64,000 nucleotides of DNA from HdN1 sp052035295. GTDB taxonomy: Bacteria; Pseudomonadota; Gammaproteobacteria; Pseudomonadales; Ketobacteraceae. The position numbers and the translations under genes are program-made. Positions 36,336-45,277 of this stretch are shown here, piece after piece (position 1 is the first letter of the stretch; every line of letters starts with the position of its first letter). Location: positions 36,990-100,989 of the forward strand of contig JBPOHS010000017.1 in NCBI GenBank assembly GCA_052035295.1. The letters run 5' to 3'. The notes beneath the pieces were generated by a model. The model was not told where the DNA came from, made no database searches, and worked only from the letters and a program-made list of their open reading frames with translations.

Positions 36336-36570
36336 TTTTTGCCCTGCCGGAAAGCGGCTCGGTGCTGCTTTCCAAAGAAATTCGGGCTAAAGTCTTTATT
36401 CGGACGTTAATTTCTCGTACAATCCTGCGCCTTCGTGGCTGTGGCGAGTGCCTGTCTTTGGCTGGCGCATGCTTGAAGGTTTCGGAAAGCATTTCGTTGA
36501 GCGGCAGGATTTCACTGCACAAGCAAACATTGACTGAACAACCGGTTTCAGAAAGGAAAGTAGCAAAGCT
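36336..36570 (+). promoter_or_regulatory. ffh-rpsP intergenic region with probable rpsP promoter
   Basis: A -10-like TACAAT at 36418-36423 suggests that the ribosomal block has its own promoter and a long leader of about 145 bases. The -35 is weak. A short open frame here lacks a ribosome-binding site and similarity. AAAGGAAAG precedes the rpsP start. Confidence 0.4.
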
Positions 36571-36819
36571 ATGGTAACCATTCGTCTCGCCCGCGGCGGC
36601 GCCAAAAAAAGACCCTTCTACCACCTGGTAGTGGCTGATTCACGTAACGCCCTCGGTGGCCGTTTCGTTGAGCGTCTGGGGTATTTCAACCCGATCGCCA
36701 AAGGCGGTGAGAAACGTTTCTCCATCGATCAGGAGCGCGTCAATTACTGGCTGTCAGTGGGTGCACAACCTTCTGAGCGCGTTGCTGACCTGTTGAAGAA
36801 AGAAGCTGCGTCTGCCTGA
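36571..36819 (+). CDS. rpsP: 30S ribosomal protein S16
   Basis: The 82-residue small-subunit protein starts with the invariant MVTIRLARGGAKKRPFYHLV region and has the typical FNPIAKGGEKRFSID. First gene of the classic rpsP-rimM-trmD-rplS operon. Confidence 0.98.
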   Translation: MVTIRLARGGAKKRPFYHLVVADSRNALGGRFVERLGYFNPIAKGGEKRFSIDQERVNYWLSVGAQPSERVADLLKKEAASA

Positions 36820-36845
36820 GACGCTTCTTGATTCCCGGAGGGAGC

Positions 36846-37364
36846 GTGACAGACTTGATCATTGTTGGTCGCTTTACCTCCCCCTACGGAATCAAAGGCT
36901 GGCTCAAACTGCTGTCTTTTACCGAGCCGATGGAGAACATCGCCGAGTACGAGCCAGTCTGGGTCAGTGAGGGTGCTGGTTGGAAACCCCTCATACTGGA
37001 AAAAGTCCAGTTCCACGGTAAAGGCCTCGTTGCCAAGATTGCCAGCTGCGATGATCGCACCAAAGCCGAGCAGTACATTGGTCGAGAGCTCGCGATTAGT
37101 CCCGAGCAGCTTCCCGCGCTTCCTGCAGGCGAATATTACTGGTCCCAACTCGAAGGGCTGTCGGTGTTCAATCGTGAGGGCTTGTTTTTGGGTAGGGTGG
37201 ATCACCTGCTGGAAACCGGCGCGAATGATGTGATTGTGGTCAAGCCGGCCCCCGGAAGCGTTGATGAGCGGGAGCGGATGATTCCCTATGTGCCGGAGCA
37301 CCATGTGCTCAACATCAGCCTTGATGCGCGGCGCATGGATGTAGATTGGGATGCGGATTTCTAG
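36846..37364 (+). CDS. rimM: 16S rRNA processing protein RimM
   Basis: Assists maturation of the 30S head and binds S19. It has 172 residues with the N-terminal beta-barrel (VGRFTSPYGIKGWLKL) and C-terminal PRC barrel (YYWSQLEGLSVFNREG, then VDHLLETGANDV). The GTG start is chosen because GGAGGGAG lies immediately upstream; a TTG at 36828 would put the ribosome-binding site inside the gene. trmD follows after 14 bases. Confidence 0.96.
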   Translation: MTDLIIVGRFTSPYGIKGWLKLLSFTEPMENIAEYEPVWVSEGAGWKPLILEKVQFHGKGLVAKIASCDDRTKAEQYIGRELAISPEQLPALPAGEYYWSQLEGLSVFNREGLFLGRVDHLLETGANDVIVVKPAPGSVDERERMIPYVPEHHVLNISLDARRMDVDWDADF

Positions 37365-37378
37365 TCAGGAGTACAGGC

Positions 37379-38176
37379 ATGCGAGTCAGCGTGGTCACCC
37401 TGTTTCCTGAGTTGATCGCTGCCGTTACGGCTTCAGGTGTTACCAGCCGTGCGGTCAAGAAAGGATTGTTGCAGGTAGATTGCGTTAACCCTCGTGAATT
37501 TACCAGTGATGTTCACCGTACCGTTGACGATCGCCCGTATGGCGGTGGTCCCGGAATGGTGATGTTGCCAGACCCCATGATGGCGGCCATTCAACAGGCC
37601 AAAGTATGGGCGGGCGTGAATGCTGCCTCCGCTGATTCGCTTGTTTCAACAACGGAATCAGACTGTAGGAAGGCGCCCAAAGTGATTTACATGTCTCCGC
37701 AGGGGCAGCCGTTTACACAATCAAAGGCGCAGGCGCTTGCCGATGCTGGCTGTGTGGTGCTGGTGGCGGGGCGTTATGAAGGCATTGACGAGCGCATCAT
37801 CGACATGGTCGTTGATGAAGAGTGGTCCATGGGGGACTACGTGCTGAGTGGCGGTGAGCTTCCCGCCATGACGGTGATTGATGCGGTGGCGAGGTTGATC
37901 CCCGGTGTTCTGGGGCATGCGCTGTCTGCACACGAGGATTCTTTTACCGACGGTTTGCTGGATTGTCCGCATTACACCAGACCGGAGGTTTATGAAGGGC
38001 GAGAGGTGCCTGCTGTGTTGCTGAGTGGCAACCATGAGGCGATCCGCCGCTGGCGGTTGAAACAGGCGCTGGGAAGAACGTATTTGCGTCGCCCGGATTT
38101 GCTTGAAAGCAAGACCCTGACCGCTGAAGAGAAGCGTCTATTGGCCGAGTTTTTGAAAGAAAACGGCTTGGTTTGA
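37379..38176 (+). CDS. trmD: tRNA (guanine-N1)-methyltransferase
   Basis: Makes m1G37 in tRNAs with G36, preventing frameshifts. It has 265 residues and the trefoil-knot SPOUT fold, with RPYGGGPGMVM, the SAM loop AGRYEGIDERI, and the stretch EEWSMGDYVLSGGE. The start is set by CAGGAG before the ATG. A modest insertion after residue 75 makes it about ten residues longer than the E. coli enzyme. Confidence 0.97.
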   Translation: MRVSVVTLFPELIAAVTASGVTSRAVKKGLLQVDCVNPREFTSDVHRTVDDRPYGGGPGMVMLPDPMMAAIQQAKVWAGVNAASADSLVSTTESDCRKAPKVIYMSPQGQPFTQSKAQALADAGCVVLVAGRYEGIDERIIDMVVDEEWSMGDYVLSGGELPAMTVIDAVARLIPGVLGHALSAHEDSFTDGLLDCPHYTRPEVYEGREVPAVLLSGNHEAIRRWRLKQALGRTYLRRPDLLESKTLTAEEKRLLAEFLKENGLV

Positions 38177-38279
38177 TGGTCGCAGGGTCAAACGTTCTGG
38201 TGTATGTCCGCTTGACGGACCGCTGACCAGTCGCAACTAGAATCCCGCTGTAATAAGCGGAAATATCAGGAGCATTACC

Positions 38280-38636
38280 ATGAGCGGTAAACACCCCATC
38301 ATTCAGCAGCTCGAAGCCGAGCAACTGCGTAAAGACCTGCCGGCGTTCTCGCCTGGTGATACGGTCGTCGTTCAAGTGAAAGTGCAAGAGGGTGACCGCA
38401 CCCGTCTGCAGGCTTACGAAGGTGTCGTGATCGCCAAGAGCAACCGTGGTCTGAACTCTTCCTTTACCGTCCGTAAAATTTCTGATGGCGTAGGCGTTGA
38501 GCGCGTATTCCAGACGCACAGCCCTGTGGTTGACAGCGTCACCGTCAAACGTCGCGGCGACGTTCGCTCCGCCAAGCTTTACTATCTGCGCGCACGTCGC
38601 GGCAAGGCTGCACGTATCCGCGAAAAACTCGACTGA
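38280..38636 (+). CDS. rplS: 50S ribosomal protein L19
   Basis: 118 residues with FSPGDTVVVQVKV-like core (here AFSPGDTVVVQVKVQEG) and the conserved RSAKLYYLRARRGKAARI end. Last gene of the rpsP operon, closed by a strong terminator. Confidence 0.98.
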   Translation: MSGKHPIIQQLEAEQLRKDLPAFSPGDTVVVQVKVQEGDRTRLQAYEGVVIAKSNRGLNSSFTVRKISDGVGVERVFQTHSPVVDSVTVKRRGDVRSAKLYYLRARRGKAARIREKLD

Positions 38637-38650
38637 TTCCAAGTCGCAAG

Positions 38651-38676
38651 AAAAGGCCCGATTGGGCCTTTTTTCG
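38651..38676 (+). terminator. Rho-independent terminator after rplS
   Basis: AAAAGGCCC / GGGCCTTTT stem, 4-base loop, then more T. Confidence 0.9.
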
Positions 38677-38755
38677 TTTTAGGGCTCCACTCGCCCGTGG
38701 TTGTTGGGCAACACTGTTCCCCTGTAAAAAGCATCCTGTTCCCACCGTCGCAGTG

Positions 38756-38806
38756 CTCTTGCTTATGAAAAACTCTTGCTTATGAAAAACGCTTGCCCAT
38801 GAAAAG
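38756..38806. repeat. Three imperfect 17-base tandem repeats at the xerD start
   Basis: CTCTTGCTTATGAAAAA is repeated exactly once more, then a third diverged copy CGCTTGCCCATGAAAAG contains the probable xerD start codon. Each copy brings an ATG, in three different frames because the period is 17. Confidence 0.9.
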
Positions 38807-39731
38807 TAAGTCTGGCCGGCATGCACCGAAATCCTTATCGGTTGAAATGTCTCGATCGGTGGAGAGCTATCTGGACGCCGTCTGGCTTGAAAAAGGCCTG
38901 AGCAAACGATCCCTGGAAGCCTACCGGCAGGATCTGGAACAGTGGTGTGGGTGGTTGGCCAAGGAGGAGCTGGCTATCTCACAAGCGACGTCGGCTGACA
39001 TCCAGCAGTATTTTCAGGGACGCTTGCAGGAAGGGGCGCATGCCCGGTCTGTCGCCAGGATGCTTTCCTGTCTGCGTGGCTTTTTTGCCCATCAGGTCAG
39101 GATCGGCATGCTCAAGGAAGACCCATCCTTGTTGGTAGAGGCGCCCAAGCTTGGCAAACCTTTGCCGAAGTCCATCAGCGAACCGGAAGTAGAAGCATTG
39201 CTGGCGGCGCCCGAGGTGGATGATGTACTTGAACTGCGCGACAAGGCAATGCTTGAAGTGCTGTATGCGACCGGGTTGCGTGTCTCTGAATTGGTGGGTT
39301 TGCGCACCGATCAACTCAATTTGCGCCAAGGGATCGTCAGGGTGCTGGGGAAGGGCAGCAAGGAGCGCTTGGTGCCCTTGGGTGAAGAAGCCATGCACTG
39401 GCTTGCCCGCTACGTTCAGCAATCCCGCCCTCTACTGCTGTCCCAGCAGGATGATCCTGTCTTGTTCCCTAACCGGCGTGGCGGGGAAATGACCCGTCAG
39501 GCGTTCTGGTATCGCATAAAATATTACGCAATCAAGTCGGGCCTGAGCTCGACCTTGTCGCCACACACCTTGCGACATGCCTTTGCAACACATTTGCTGA
39601 ATCATGGCGCAGATTTGCGTGTGGTTCAGATGCTGTTGGGACACAGCGATTTGTCGACCACTCAAATTTATACACATGTCGCCCGACTGAGATTGAAAAA
39701 TCTACATCAAGCCCATCATCCGCGAGGATAA
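38799..39731 (+). CDS. xerD: Site-specific tyrosine recombinase XerD
   Basis: Resolves chromosome dimers at dif together with XerC and FtsK. The core-binding domain is followed by the catalytic domain with the conserved set: Arg in ATGLRVSEL, Lys in GKGSKERLVPL, HTLRHAFATHLL, LLGHSDLSTTQIYTH. The synteny with dsbC and hom supports XerD rather than XerC. The start at 38799 lies inside a tandem repeat; the ATG at 38847 is an alternative that would give a protein of more usual length. Confidence 0.95.
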   Translation: MKSKSGRHAPKSLSVEMSRSVESYLDAVWLEKGLSKRSLEAYRQDLEQWCGWLAKEELAISQATSADIQQYFQGRLQEGAHARSVARMLSCLRGFFAHQVRIGMLKEDPSLLVEAPKLGKPLPKSISEPEVEALLAAPEVDDVLELRDKAMLEVLYATGLRVSELVGLRTDQLNLRQGIVRVLGKGSKERLVPLGEEAMHWLARYVQQSRPLLLSQQDDPVLFPNRRGGEMTRQAFWYRIKYYAIKSGLSSTLSPHTLRHAFATHLLNHGADLRVVQMLLGHSDLSTTQIYTHVARLRLKNLHQAHHPRG

Positions 39732-39829
39732 TCCGCGTTAGCGGTGAACAAAAGCAAACGTTTTTGTGCATAATGGCTGCTCGGTCAACCGACATACCAA
39801 CCCATGGCATCAATTGCTGAGAATCTACA

Positions 39830-40732
39830 ATGAAGAAAAAGACCTACCTGGCTATGTTAGTGACGTTGCTCGTAATGGGCTGCGATGCAAAAGAACCAGC
39901 CAATGCCGAGGCTGCGAAAGGCGCCACTGCTGAAAGCAAGCCAGCCCCCGTGCAGGTAAGCGAAGAATCCAAGCCGGTTGTGACCGACAGCGCACCTGCT
40001 GCCGCTGTTGAAGAAGCCGCGCCCGTACAAAGTGGGCAACCCCAACCATTGCTCGGTGCCGACCAGGTAGATAAGGCAATCAAGGATGCTGTTGCAAAAA
40101 GTCTGCGTGGTGCCCTGGTTGAGAGTGTGCTCGAAACGCCGATTGCAGGAATTTATCAGGTGCAATTGAATTCGGGCGAGGTGACTCACTTCACCCAGGA
40201 CGCCAAATTCATGTTTGCGGGTGACCTTTACCAGATTGAAGATCGCGGAATCGTCAACCTGACTGAGTCCGGACGCAGTGTTGAACGCGTGAAATTGATT
40301 GCAACGATGGATGACAAAAATCTGGTGGTCTTTCCTGCCGCAGGCGTGGAAAAAGGGCAGGTGTATGTGTTCACCGATGTCAGTTGTGGGTATTGCATGA
40401 AATTTCATTCCGAGGTCCCGGAGCTGAATGCCAAGGGGATTACAGTCAAATATGCGGCTTGGCCACGTGCAGGGGCACAGTCGGAACCCGGCAAGATCAT
40501 GAAGGATGTCTGGTGTTCATCGGATCGACGGACGGCAATGAACAACGCGAAAAGTCGTCAGCCAGTGGAACCCGCGAAAGAATCTTGCAGCGGTCAGGAA
40601 GTTCTCGATCAGATTGCGTTGGGGTATAAAATGGGCGTTAGAGGGACTCCCGCCGTCTACGATAAAGAAGGACATCAGTTGGGTGGTTATGTTCCAGCCG
40701 AGCATTTGGTGCAACTCTTGACAGAGAAATAG
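39830..40732 (+). CDS. dsbC: DsbC-type disulfide isomerase, predicted lipoprotein
   Basis: Rearranges wrong disulfides in the periplasm. It has 300 residues against about 236 in E. coli. The C-terminal thioredoxin fold has active site CGYC (Cys186-Cys189) and cis-proline GTPAV; a second cysteine pair lies in DVWCSS and KESCSG. The dimerisation domain covers about 72-150. Unusual is the N-terminus: a lipobox LVMGC (Cys18) with Asp after it, then about 50 Ala/Glu/Pro-rich residues. It follows xerD as in Pseudomonas. Confidence 0.93.
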   Translation: MKKKTYLAMLVTLLVMGCDAKEPANAEAAKGATAESKPAPVQVSEESKPVVTDSAPAAAVEEAAPVQSGQPQPLLGADQVDKAIKDAVAKSLRGALVESVLETPIAGIYQVQLNSGEVTHFTQDAKFMFAGDLYQIEDRGIVNLTESGRSVERVKLIATMDDKNLVVFPAAGVEKGQVYVFTDVSCGYCMKFHSEVPELNAKGITVKYAAWPRAGAQSEPGKIMKDVWCSSDRRTAMNNAKSRQPVEPAKESCSGQEVLDQIALGYKMGVRGTPAVYDKEGHQLGGYVPAEHLVQLLTEK

Positions 40733-40757
40733 GGCGGCGACAGAAACGTTATGCTCC

Positions 40758-40794
40758 AAAAGACGAGAAGCCCGTGCAGGGCTTTTTGTCTTTT
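40758..40794 (+). terminator. Rho-independent terminator after dsbC
   Basis: Inner stem AAGCCC/GGGCTT with a T-run, within an outer pairing AAAAGAC/GTCTTTT. Confidence 0.75.
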
Positions 40795-40963
40795 CGTTTG
40801 CTCCAATTTGCCTGCTGGTTTCATCTGCGGCGAGGCGGGGCTTCCGTCTCTTCGGGGCGGCGCCGCAAATTCCCTGCCGAAAAATAGACTTTTCTCATAG
40901 AATCCGTTCCCTCGACCGTGAACACCTGGAGCTGCCAGAGATGACAAAGGAGGTCATGTGACA

Positions 40964-43717
40964 ATGGTGGGTTTTTTCCTCGTTTTTGTTCGGCGGGTGC
41001 TTGGATGCCGTCTTTATCTGCCATTGTTGCTGTGGGCGCTTTCCTTTGAGAGCTTCGCGGCAACCGCAGGCTGGCAATCAACCGTGACTGTGCTCAAGGA
41101 TCGCGAGTGCGACTTGTCGCTTCAGCAAGTCATCGCAGATGAGCTTGGACATTGCCAGTGGGAGCCCGTTGCTGAGTCCTTGCTCAATTTCGGTTTCAGC
41201 AGTGCCACTTACTGGATTCGTTTTACGGTCGTTGCCGATCAGGCTCGGTCGGGTGACTACGTCCTAGAGGTGGCCAACCCCAAAATCACGCATCTGGACG
41301 TCTTTCATTTGATTCCCGACAGCGGCGGACATCGTGTGCAGGAACAGTGGTCAACGGGTGTTGCAGTTCCGGTTCAGCAGCGACATTTTTCACATCGACA
41401 TTATGTTTTCCCTGTCACGCTTGCCGATGACAAACCGCACACAATACTGCTGCGTGTGCAAAGCCAGTATCCGCTCAAGCTTCCCCTTTTCTGGTCGGGC
41501 ACGGCAGAGTTCCATGAGCGCAACGTCATGCAAACCCTGTTTCAGGGCCTGTATTTCGGCACGATTTTGATCATGGCGTTCTACAACCTGTTCATCTATT
41601 TGATCGTTCGAGACCGTAGCTACGCGCTCTATTTTGTTTTCATGCTGGTGATGGGCTTTTTTCTCGCGGTGGATCGCGGCTTTGCCTATCAGTTTCTCTG
41701 GCCCGGCAAGGTCCATGCTGACTACGTCGCCTATGTGGCGCTGATGTCGTTTGCCGCGGCCTGGAGCGTGTTTTTTTCAATCGAGTTTCTTTCCTTGCGC
41801 CAACATTTGCCGCGCTTTGCGAAGGGGTTTACCTGGCTTGGCTTTTTCTGGTTGTTGATGACCCTGATTGCCTTGCGGTTTGCATCGCCCGGGTTGGTGG
41901 TTTTTGAAGTGTTGGTGGTGGTGAGTGCGGGTGGGGCGTTATTGGCGGCGGGGGTGCTGGCATGGCGCAAAGGCGTTCCGGCGGCACCTTATTACCTGAT
42001 TGCATGGGTCGTCATTATTCATGGCGCTGTTGTGTACGCCCTGACTTTGGTGGATTTGTTCCCCTCGGGCTGGTATGCAGAATACGCGTTACAGGTGTGC
42101 AGCATTATCGAAGCGGCCTTGTTGTCGTTGGGGCTGGCGCATCGTATCAAAACCCTGGATCGCGAGCGCAGCATGGCTTATGCCTCGGCACGGGCAAAGA
42201 GTGATTTTATCGCCACGATCAGCCATGAAATTCGCACGCCGATGAATGGAATGCTGGGAATGGCGCAACTACTGCGTGAAACCGGCGTTACCGAGCAGCA
42301 ACAGCGTTACGTAAATACCATTCTCAGTTCCGGGCAGGCGTTGTTGACGCTATTGAATGACACCCTGGATTTCTCGAAAATTGAGGCGAAGAAGCTTGAG
42401 CTGGAGTGTCTGTCCTTTGATCTGCGCCAACTGATCGATGACAGCGCCGCAATATTTTCGCTGCGTGCCGAAGAAAAGGGTTTGCGGTTTTTTGTGGACG
42501 TGGATGTGTGGGTGCCGCGTTGCGTGATGGGAGATTCCACGCGCGTCAGGCAGGTGCTTGCCAACCTGATGAGCAATGCTTTCAAGTTTACCGACAAGGG
42601 TGGCGTTACCCTGGCGGTGACGGTGGATTCCAATGGGCAGAATCTCCTGTTTTCGATCCAGGACACCGGGCTCGGAATGGGGAGCGAGACACTCGCCCGA
42701 TTGTTCTCCCCTTACGCGCAGGCCAGTGCATCGACCGCCCGCAAATACGGTGGCACCGGATTGGGCTTGTCCATCTGCAAGCATCTTGTGGAAATGATGG
42801 GAGGCGCCATCGAGGTGACCAGTGCTGAAGGCGTGGGGTCGCGCTTCCGTTTCACCTTGCCGCTTGTTCCTGCGCCCGCTGCTGCGGTCGGGGTGGCTGA
42901 CGCCAACGTTGAACCGGTTTTTGCCGCCGTGCACCTGGTGACCGTCGATACGGGGCTGGAGCGTTTGGTGGCGTCCTATGCCAATGACCTGAAGCTGGCT
43001 TTCCGCAGCCATCCACACTTGTCCGCGCTGGCGGATGCCTTGCCCGAGAAACAGAGTATCGTCGTGCTGGACTCGCGTAGCGTTGCGCAAGCGGTATCTG
43101 CCTTGCCACAGTTTGGCCGGTCGGGTAGCGGTTGGGTGCAGAGTCAGTGGGCCATCATTGTCAAACCCGGTGTTCAGATCCTTGCACCTGCAGAATTTGC
43201 CAGAGCGTTTTGGCTCTATGAAACGCCGTTCAGCGTGTCACTGTTTCAACAACACCTGGTGTCCGGCCAGCCGGGTTCGCCTGAACAGTTTGCTGCCGCG
43301 GGTATGGCCCCAAACTCATCATCGGCCGTTTTCCGTGGCAAGCGTGTTCTGGTGGTGGATGATAATCCGATCAATTCGCTGGTGATTTGCGGGTTCCTCA
43401 ACAAGCTCGATATTGAATCCAAGGTTGCGCATAGTGCGCTGGAAGCGCTGGAGATGCTGGGCCAGGGGGTGAACGGGTTCGATTTGGTGTTCATGGATTG
43501 CGAAATGCCCGGAATGAACGGCTATGACGCGACTGCCGAGATCCGCCGCCGTGAACAGCATGCGGGGGGCATGCGTCATAAAGTCGTGGCACTCAGTGCG
43601 CACGTCCAGTCAGAGCATCGTCAGAAATGCCTGGAAGCCGGCATGGATGATGTCCTGACCAAGCCGATAGTGTTTGCCGAACTGCAGGCCAAGTTGACAG
43701 CACTGTTACGGGCTTGA
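40964..43717 (+). CDS. 7TMR-DISM hybrid sensor histidine kinase with degenerate receiver
   Basis: About 917 residues. Export signal (about 8-34), 7TMR-DISMED2 (about 40-180), seven helices (about 190-392), HisKA with His421 in ATISHEIRTPMNG, HATPase with GTGLGLSICKHL, then a receiver-like region (about 645-770) that lacks the usual acidic pocket, and a canonical receiver with Asp in LVFMDCEMPGMNG. AAAGGAGG is upstream of both a GTG at 40958 and the chosen ATG; an ATG at 40956 runs straight into TGA. It is inserted between dsbC and hom, which are direct neighbours in Pseudomonas. Confidence 0.92.
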   Translation: MVGFFLVFVRRVLGCRLYLPLLLWALSFESFAATAGWQSTVTVLKDRECDLSLQQVIADELGHCQWEPVAESLLNFGFSSATYWIRFTVVADQARSGDYVLEVANPKITHLDVFHLIPDSGGHRVQEQWSTGVAVPVQQRHFSHRHYVFPVTLADDKPHTILLRVQSQYPLKLPLFWSGTAEFHERNVMQTLFQGLYFGTILIMAFYNLFIYLIVRDRSYALYFVFMLVMGFFLAVDRGFAYQFLWPGKVHADYVAYVALMSFAAAWSVFFSIEFLSLRQHLPRFAKGFTWLGFFWLLMTLIALRFASPGLVVFEVLVVVSAGGALLAAGVLAWRKGVPAAPYYLIAWVVIIHGAVVYALTLVDLFPSGWYAEYALQVCSIIEAALLSLGLAHRIKTLDRERSMAYASARAKSDFIATISHEIRTPMNGMLGMAQLLRETGVTEQQQRYVNTILSSGQALLTLLNDTLDFSKIEAKKLELECLSFDLRQLIDDSAAIFSLRAEEKGLRFFVDVDVWVPRCVMGDSTRVRQVLANLMSNAFKFTDKGGVTLAVTVDSNGQNLLFSIQDTGLGMGSETLARLFSPYAQASASTARKYGGTGLGLSICKHLVEMMGGAIEVTSAEGVGSRFRFTLPLVPAPAAAVGVADANVEPVFAAVHLVTVDTGLERLVASYANDLKLAFRSHPHLSALADALPEKQSIVVLDSRSVAQAVSALPQFGRSGSGWVQSQWAIIVKPGVQILAPAEFARAFWLYETPFSVSLFQQHLVSGQPGSPEQFAAAGMAPNSSSAVFRGKRVLVVDDNPINSLVICGFLNKLDIESKVAHSALEALEMLGQGVNGFDLVFMDCEMPGMNGYDATAEIRRREQHAGGMRHKVVALSAHVQSEHRQKCLEAGMDDVLTKPIVFAELQAKLTALLRA

Positions 43718-43782
43718 TCATTACTCTTGTTATCCAGGTGGCAAATACGCCACATGGCCGATGCTTTACGCGGTAGACAAGG

Positions 43783-43788
43783 TATAAT
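43783..43788 (+). promoter_or_regulatory. hom: hom -10 element
   Basis: Perfect TATAAT 46 bases before the hom start; no convincing -35 at the proper distance. Confidence 0.5.
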
Positions 43789-43833
43789 GCGTTGCCTTTG
43801 GACTCGAATAACGATAATCAGATTGAGGTGTTT

Positions 43834-45144
43834 GTGTTGAAACCAGTGAATGTTGGCATCGTGGGCTTGGGAACGGTCGGCACCGGCACATTCAAGGTGT
43901 TGCGGCGTAATGCGGAAGATATTGCCCGTCGCGCAGGGCGTGCCATACAACTGGTGCACGTAGGCGTCCGTCGCGACAATCCGGAGTGTGATACGCAGGA
44001 CATCAAGGTGTCCCGTGACATTTTCGAAGTCGCCCGCAATCCTGATGTCGACATTCTGGTCGAGCTGATCGGGGGCACGACGGTTGCCCGCGATTTGGTG
44101 ATGGAAGCCATTGCCAACGGCAAACATGTGGTGACTGCCAACAAGGCGCTCATCGCCCAACACGGCAACGAGATTTTTGCCGCTGCCCGCGAAAAAGGCG
44201 TGAACGTGGCCTTCGAGGCGGCTGTGGCAGGCGGTATTCCTGTTATCAAGGCCATTCGTGAAGGTCTGGCCGCCAACCGCATTCTCTGGGTGGCAGGTAT
44301 CATCAACGGTACCAGCAATTTCATTCTCACCGAAATGTGGGGCAAGGGACGCAGTTTTGATGACGTGCTCAAGGAAGCACAGGCAAAGGGCTATGCCGAA
44401 GCCGACCCCACCTTTGACGTTGAAGGTGTCGATGCCGCGCACAAACTGACCATCCTGGCCTCGATCGCGTTCGGCATCCCGTTGCAGTTCAATCAGGCCT
44501 ACACCGAAGGCATCACCCGCATTACGCCGGCCGATGTCACGTATGCAGAACAACTGGGTTACCGCATCAAGTTGCTGGGCGTCACTCGCAAGACCGCCCG
44601 GGGCGTCGAATTGCGTGTACACCCGACCCTGATTCCTGAGTCGCGTCTGATTGCCAACGTCAATGGCGTGTTGAACGCCGTCATGGTCATGGCCGACGCC
44701 GTTGGTCCGACGTTCTATTCCGGCCCGGGCGCAGGTTCGGAACCGACGGCGTCATCGGTCGTGGCAGACATCATCGATGTGGCGCGGGTGCTGACCACTG
44801 ACCCGACCAATCGCGTGCCGCATCTGGCGTTCCAGGCTGATCGCCTGGTAGATCTCCCTATTTTGCCCATCGAGGAAGTGGAAACAGCGTTTTATCTGCG
44901 GATTTGCGCCAAGGACACCCCGGGCGTGCTGTCAAAAATAACGGCCGCATTGAGTGCTGGTAACATCAATATCGAGGCCATTACGCAGCGTGAGGCTGAT
45001 GAGGTCAATGGACAGGTACCCATCATCATGCTGACCCGCAAGGTGAAGGAAGCCTCCATGCGTCGTGCCATTCAGCAGATTGAAGCGCTGGACGATATCG
45101 TTGGGGAAGTGGTGCGCATCCGTCTTGAAACGCTGGATGCCTGA
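43834..45144 (+). CDS. hom: Homoserine dehydrogenase
   Basis: Reduces aspartate semialdehyde to homoserine, leading to threonine and methionine. About 436 residues: NAD(P)-binding GIVGLGTVGTGTF at the start, catalytic domain with AGIINGTSNFILTEM, and a C-terminal ACT domain (about 355-436), the site of threonine feedback in this class. GAGGTG lies upstream of adjacent GTG (43834) and TTG (43837) codons; family members begin MKPV, so the TTG is equally possible. thrC follows. Confidence 0.96.
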   Translation: MLKPVNVGIVGLGTVGTGTFKVLRRNAEDIARRAGRAIQLVHVGVRRDNPECDTQDIKVSRDIFEVARNPDVDILVELIGGTTVARDLVMEAIANGKHVVTANKALIAQHGNEIFAAAREKGVNVAFEAAVAGGIPVIKAIREGLAANRILWVAGIINGTSNFILTEMWGKGRSFDDVLKEAQAKGYAEADPTFDVEGVDAAHKLTILASIAFGIPLQFNQAYTEGITRITPADVTYAEQLGYRIKLLGVTRKTARGVELRVHPTLIPESRLIANVNGVLNAVMVMADAVGPTFYSGPGAGSEPTASSVVADIIDVARVLTTDPTNRVPHLAFQADRLVDLPILPIEEVETAFYLRICAKDTPGVLSKITAALSAGNINIEAITQREADEVNGQVPIIMLTRKVKEASMRRAIQQIEALDDIVGEVVRIRLETLDA

Positions 45145-45211
45145 TCGCGCTATTCTGTTTTCGAAGCGCCGTGCCCAAGCATTTTTTGACTGAATGTAAA
45201 TTGCCTGATTC

Positions 45212-45239
45212 CTGTTTGTTTGAATTCTGTTTGTTTGAA
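45212..45239. repeat. Two 13-base direct repeats between hom and thrC
   Basis: CTGTTTGTTTGAA occurs twice with a period of 15 bases in the AT-rich hom-thrC spacer. Confidence 0.85.
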
Positions 45240-45277
45240 AGTTTATTGCTGAAAAATAAAGTATTGGAAGCCATACC

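Noticed and set aside
36332..36577. Small frame between ffh and rpsP
   Set aside because: It overlaps the probable rpsP promoter and leader and lacks a ribosome-binding site.
38799..39731. xerD as a phage or integron integrase
   Set aside because: The catalytic motifs, length and xerD-dsbC-hom synteny are those of the housekeeping recombinase; no mobile genes or attachment repeats surround it.
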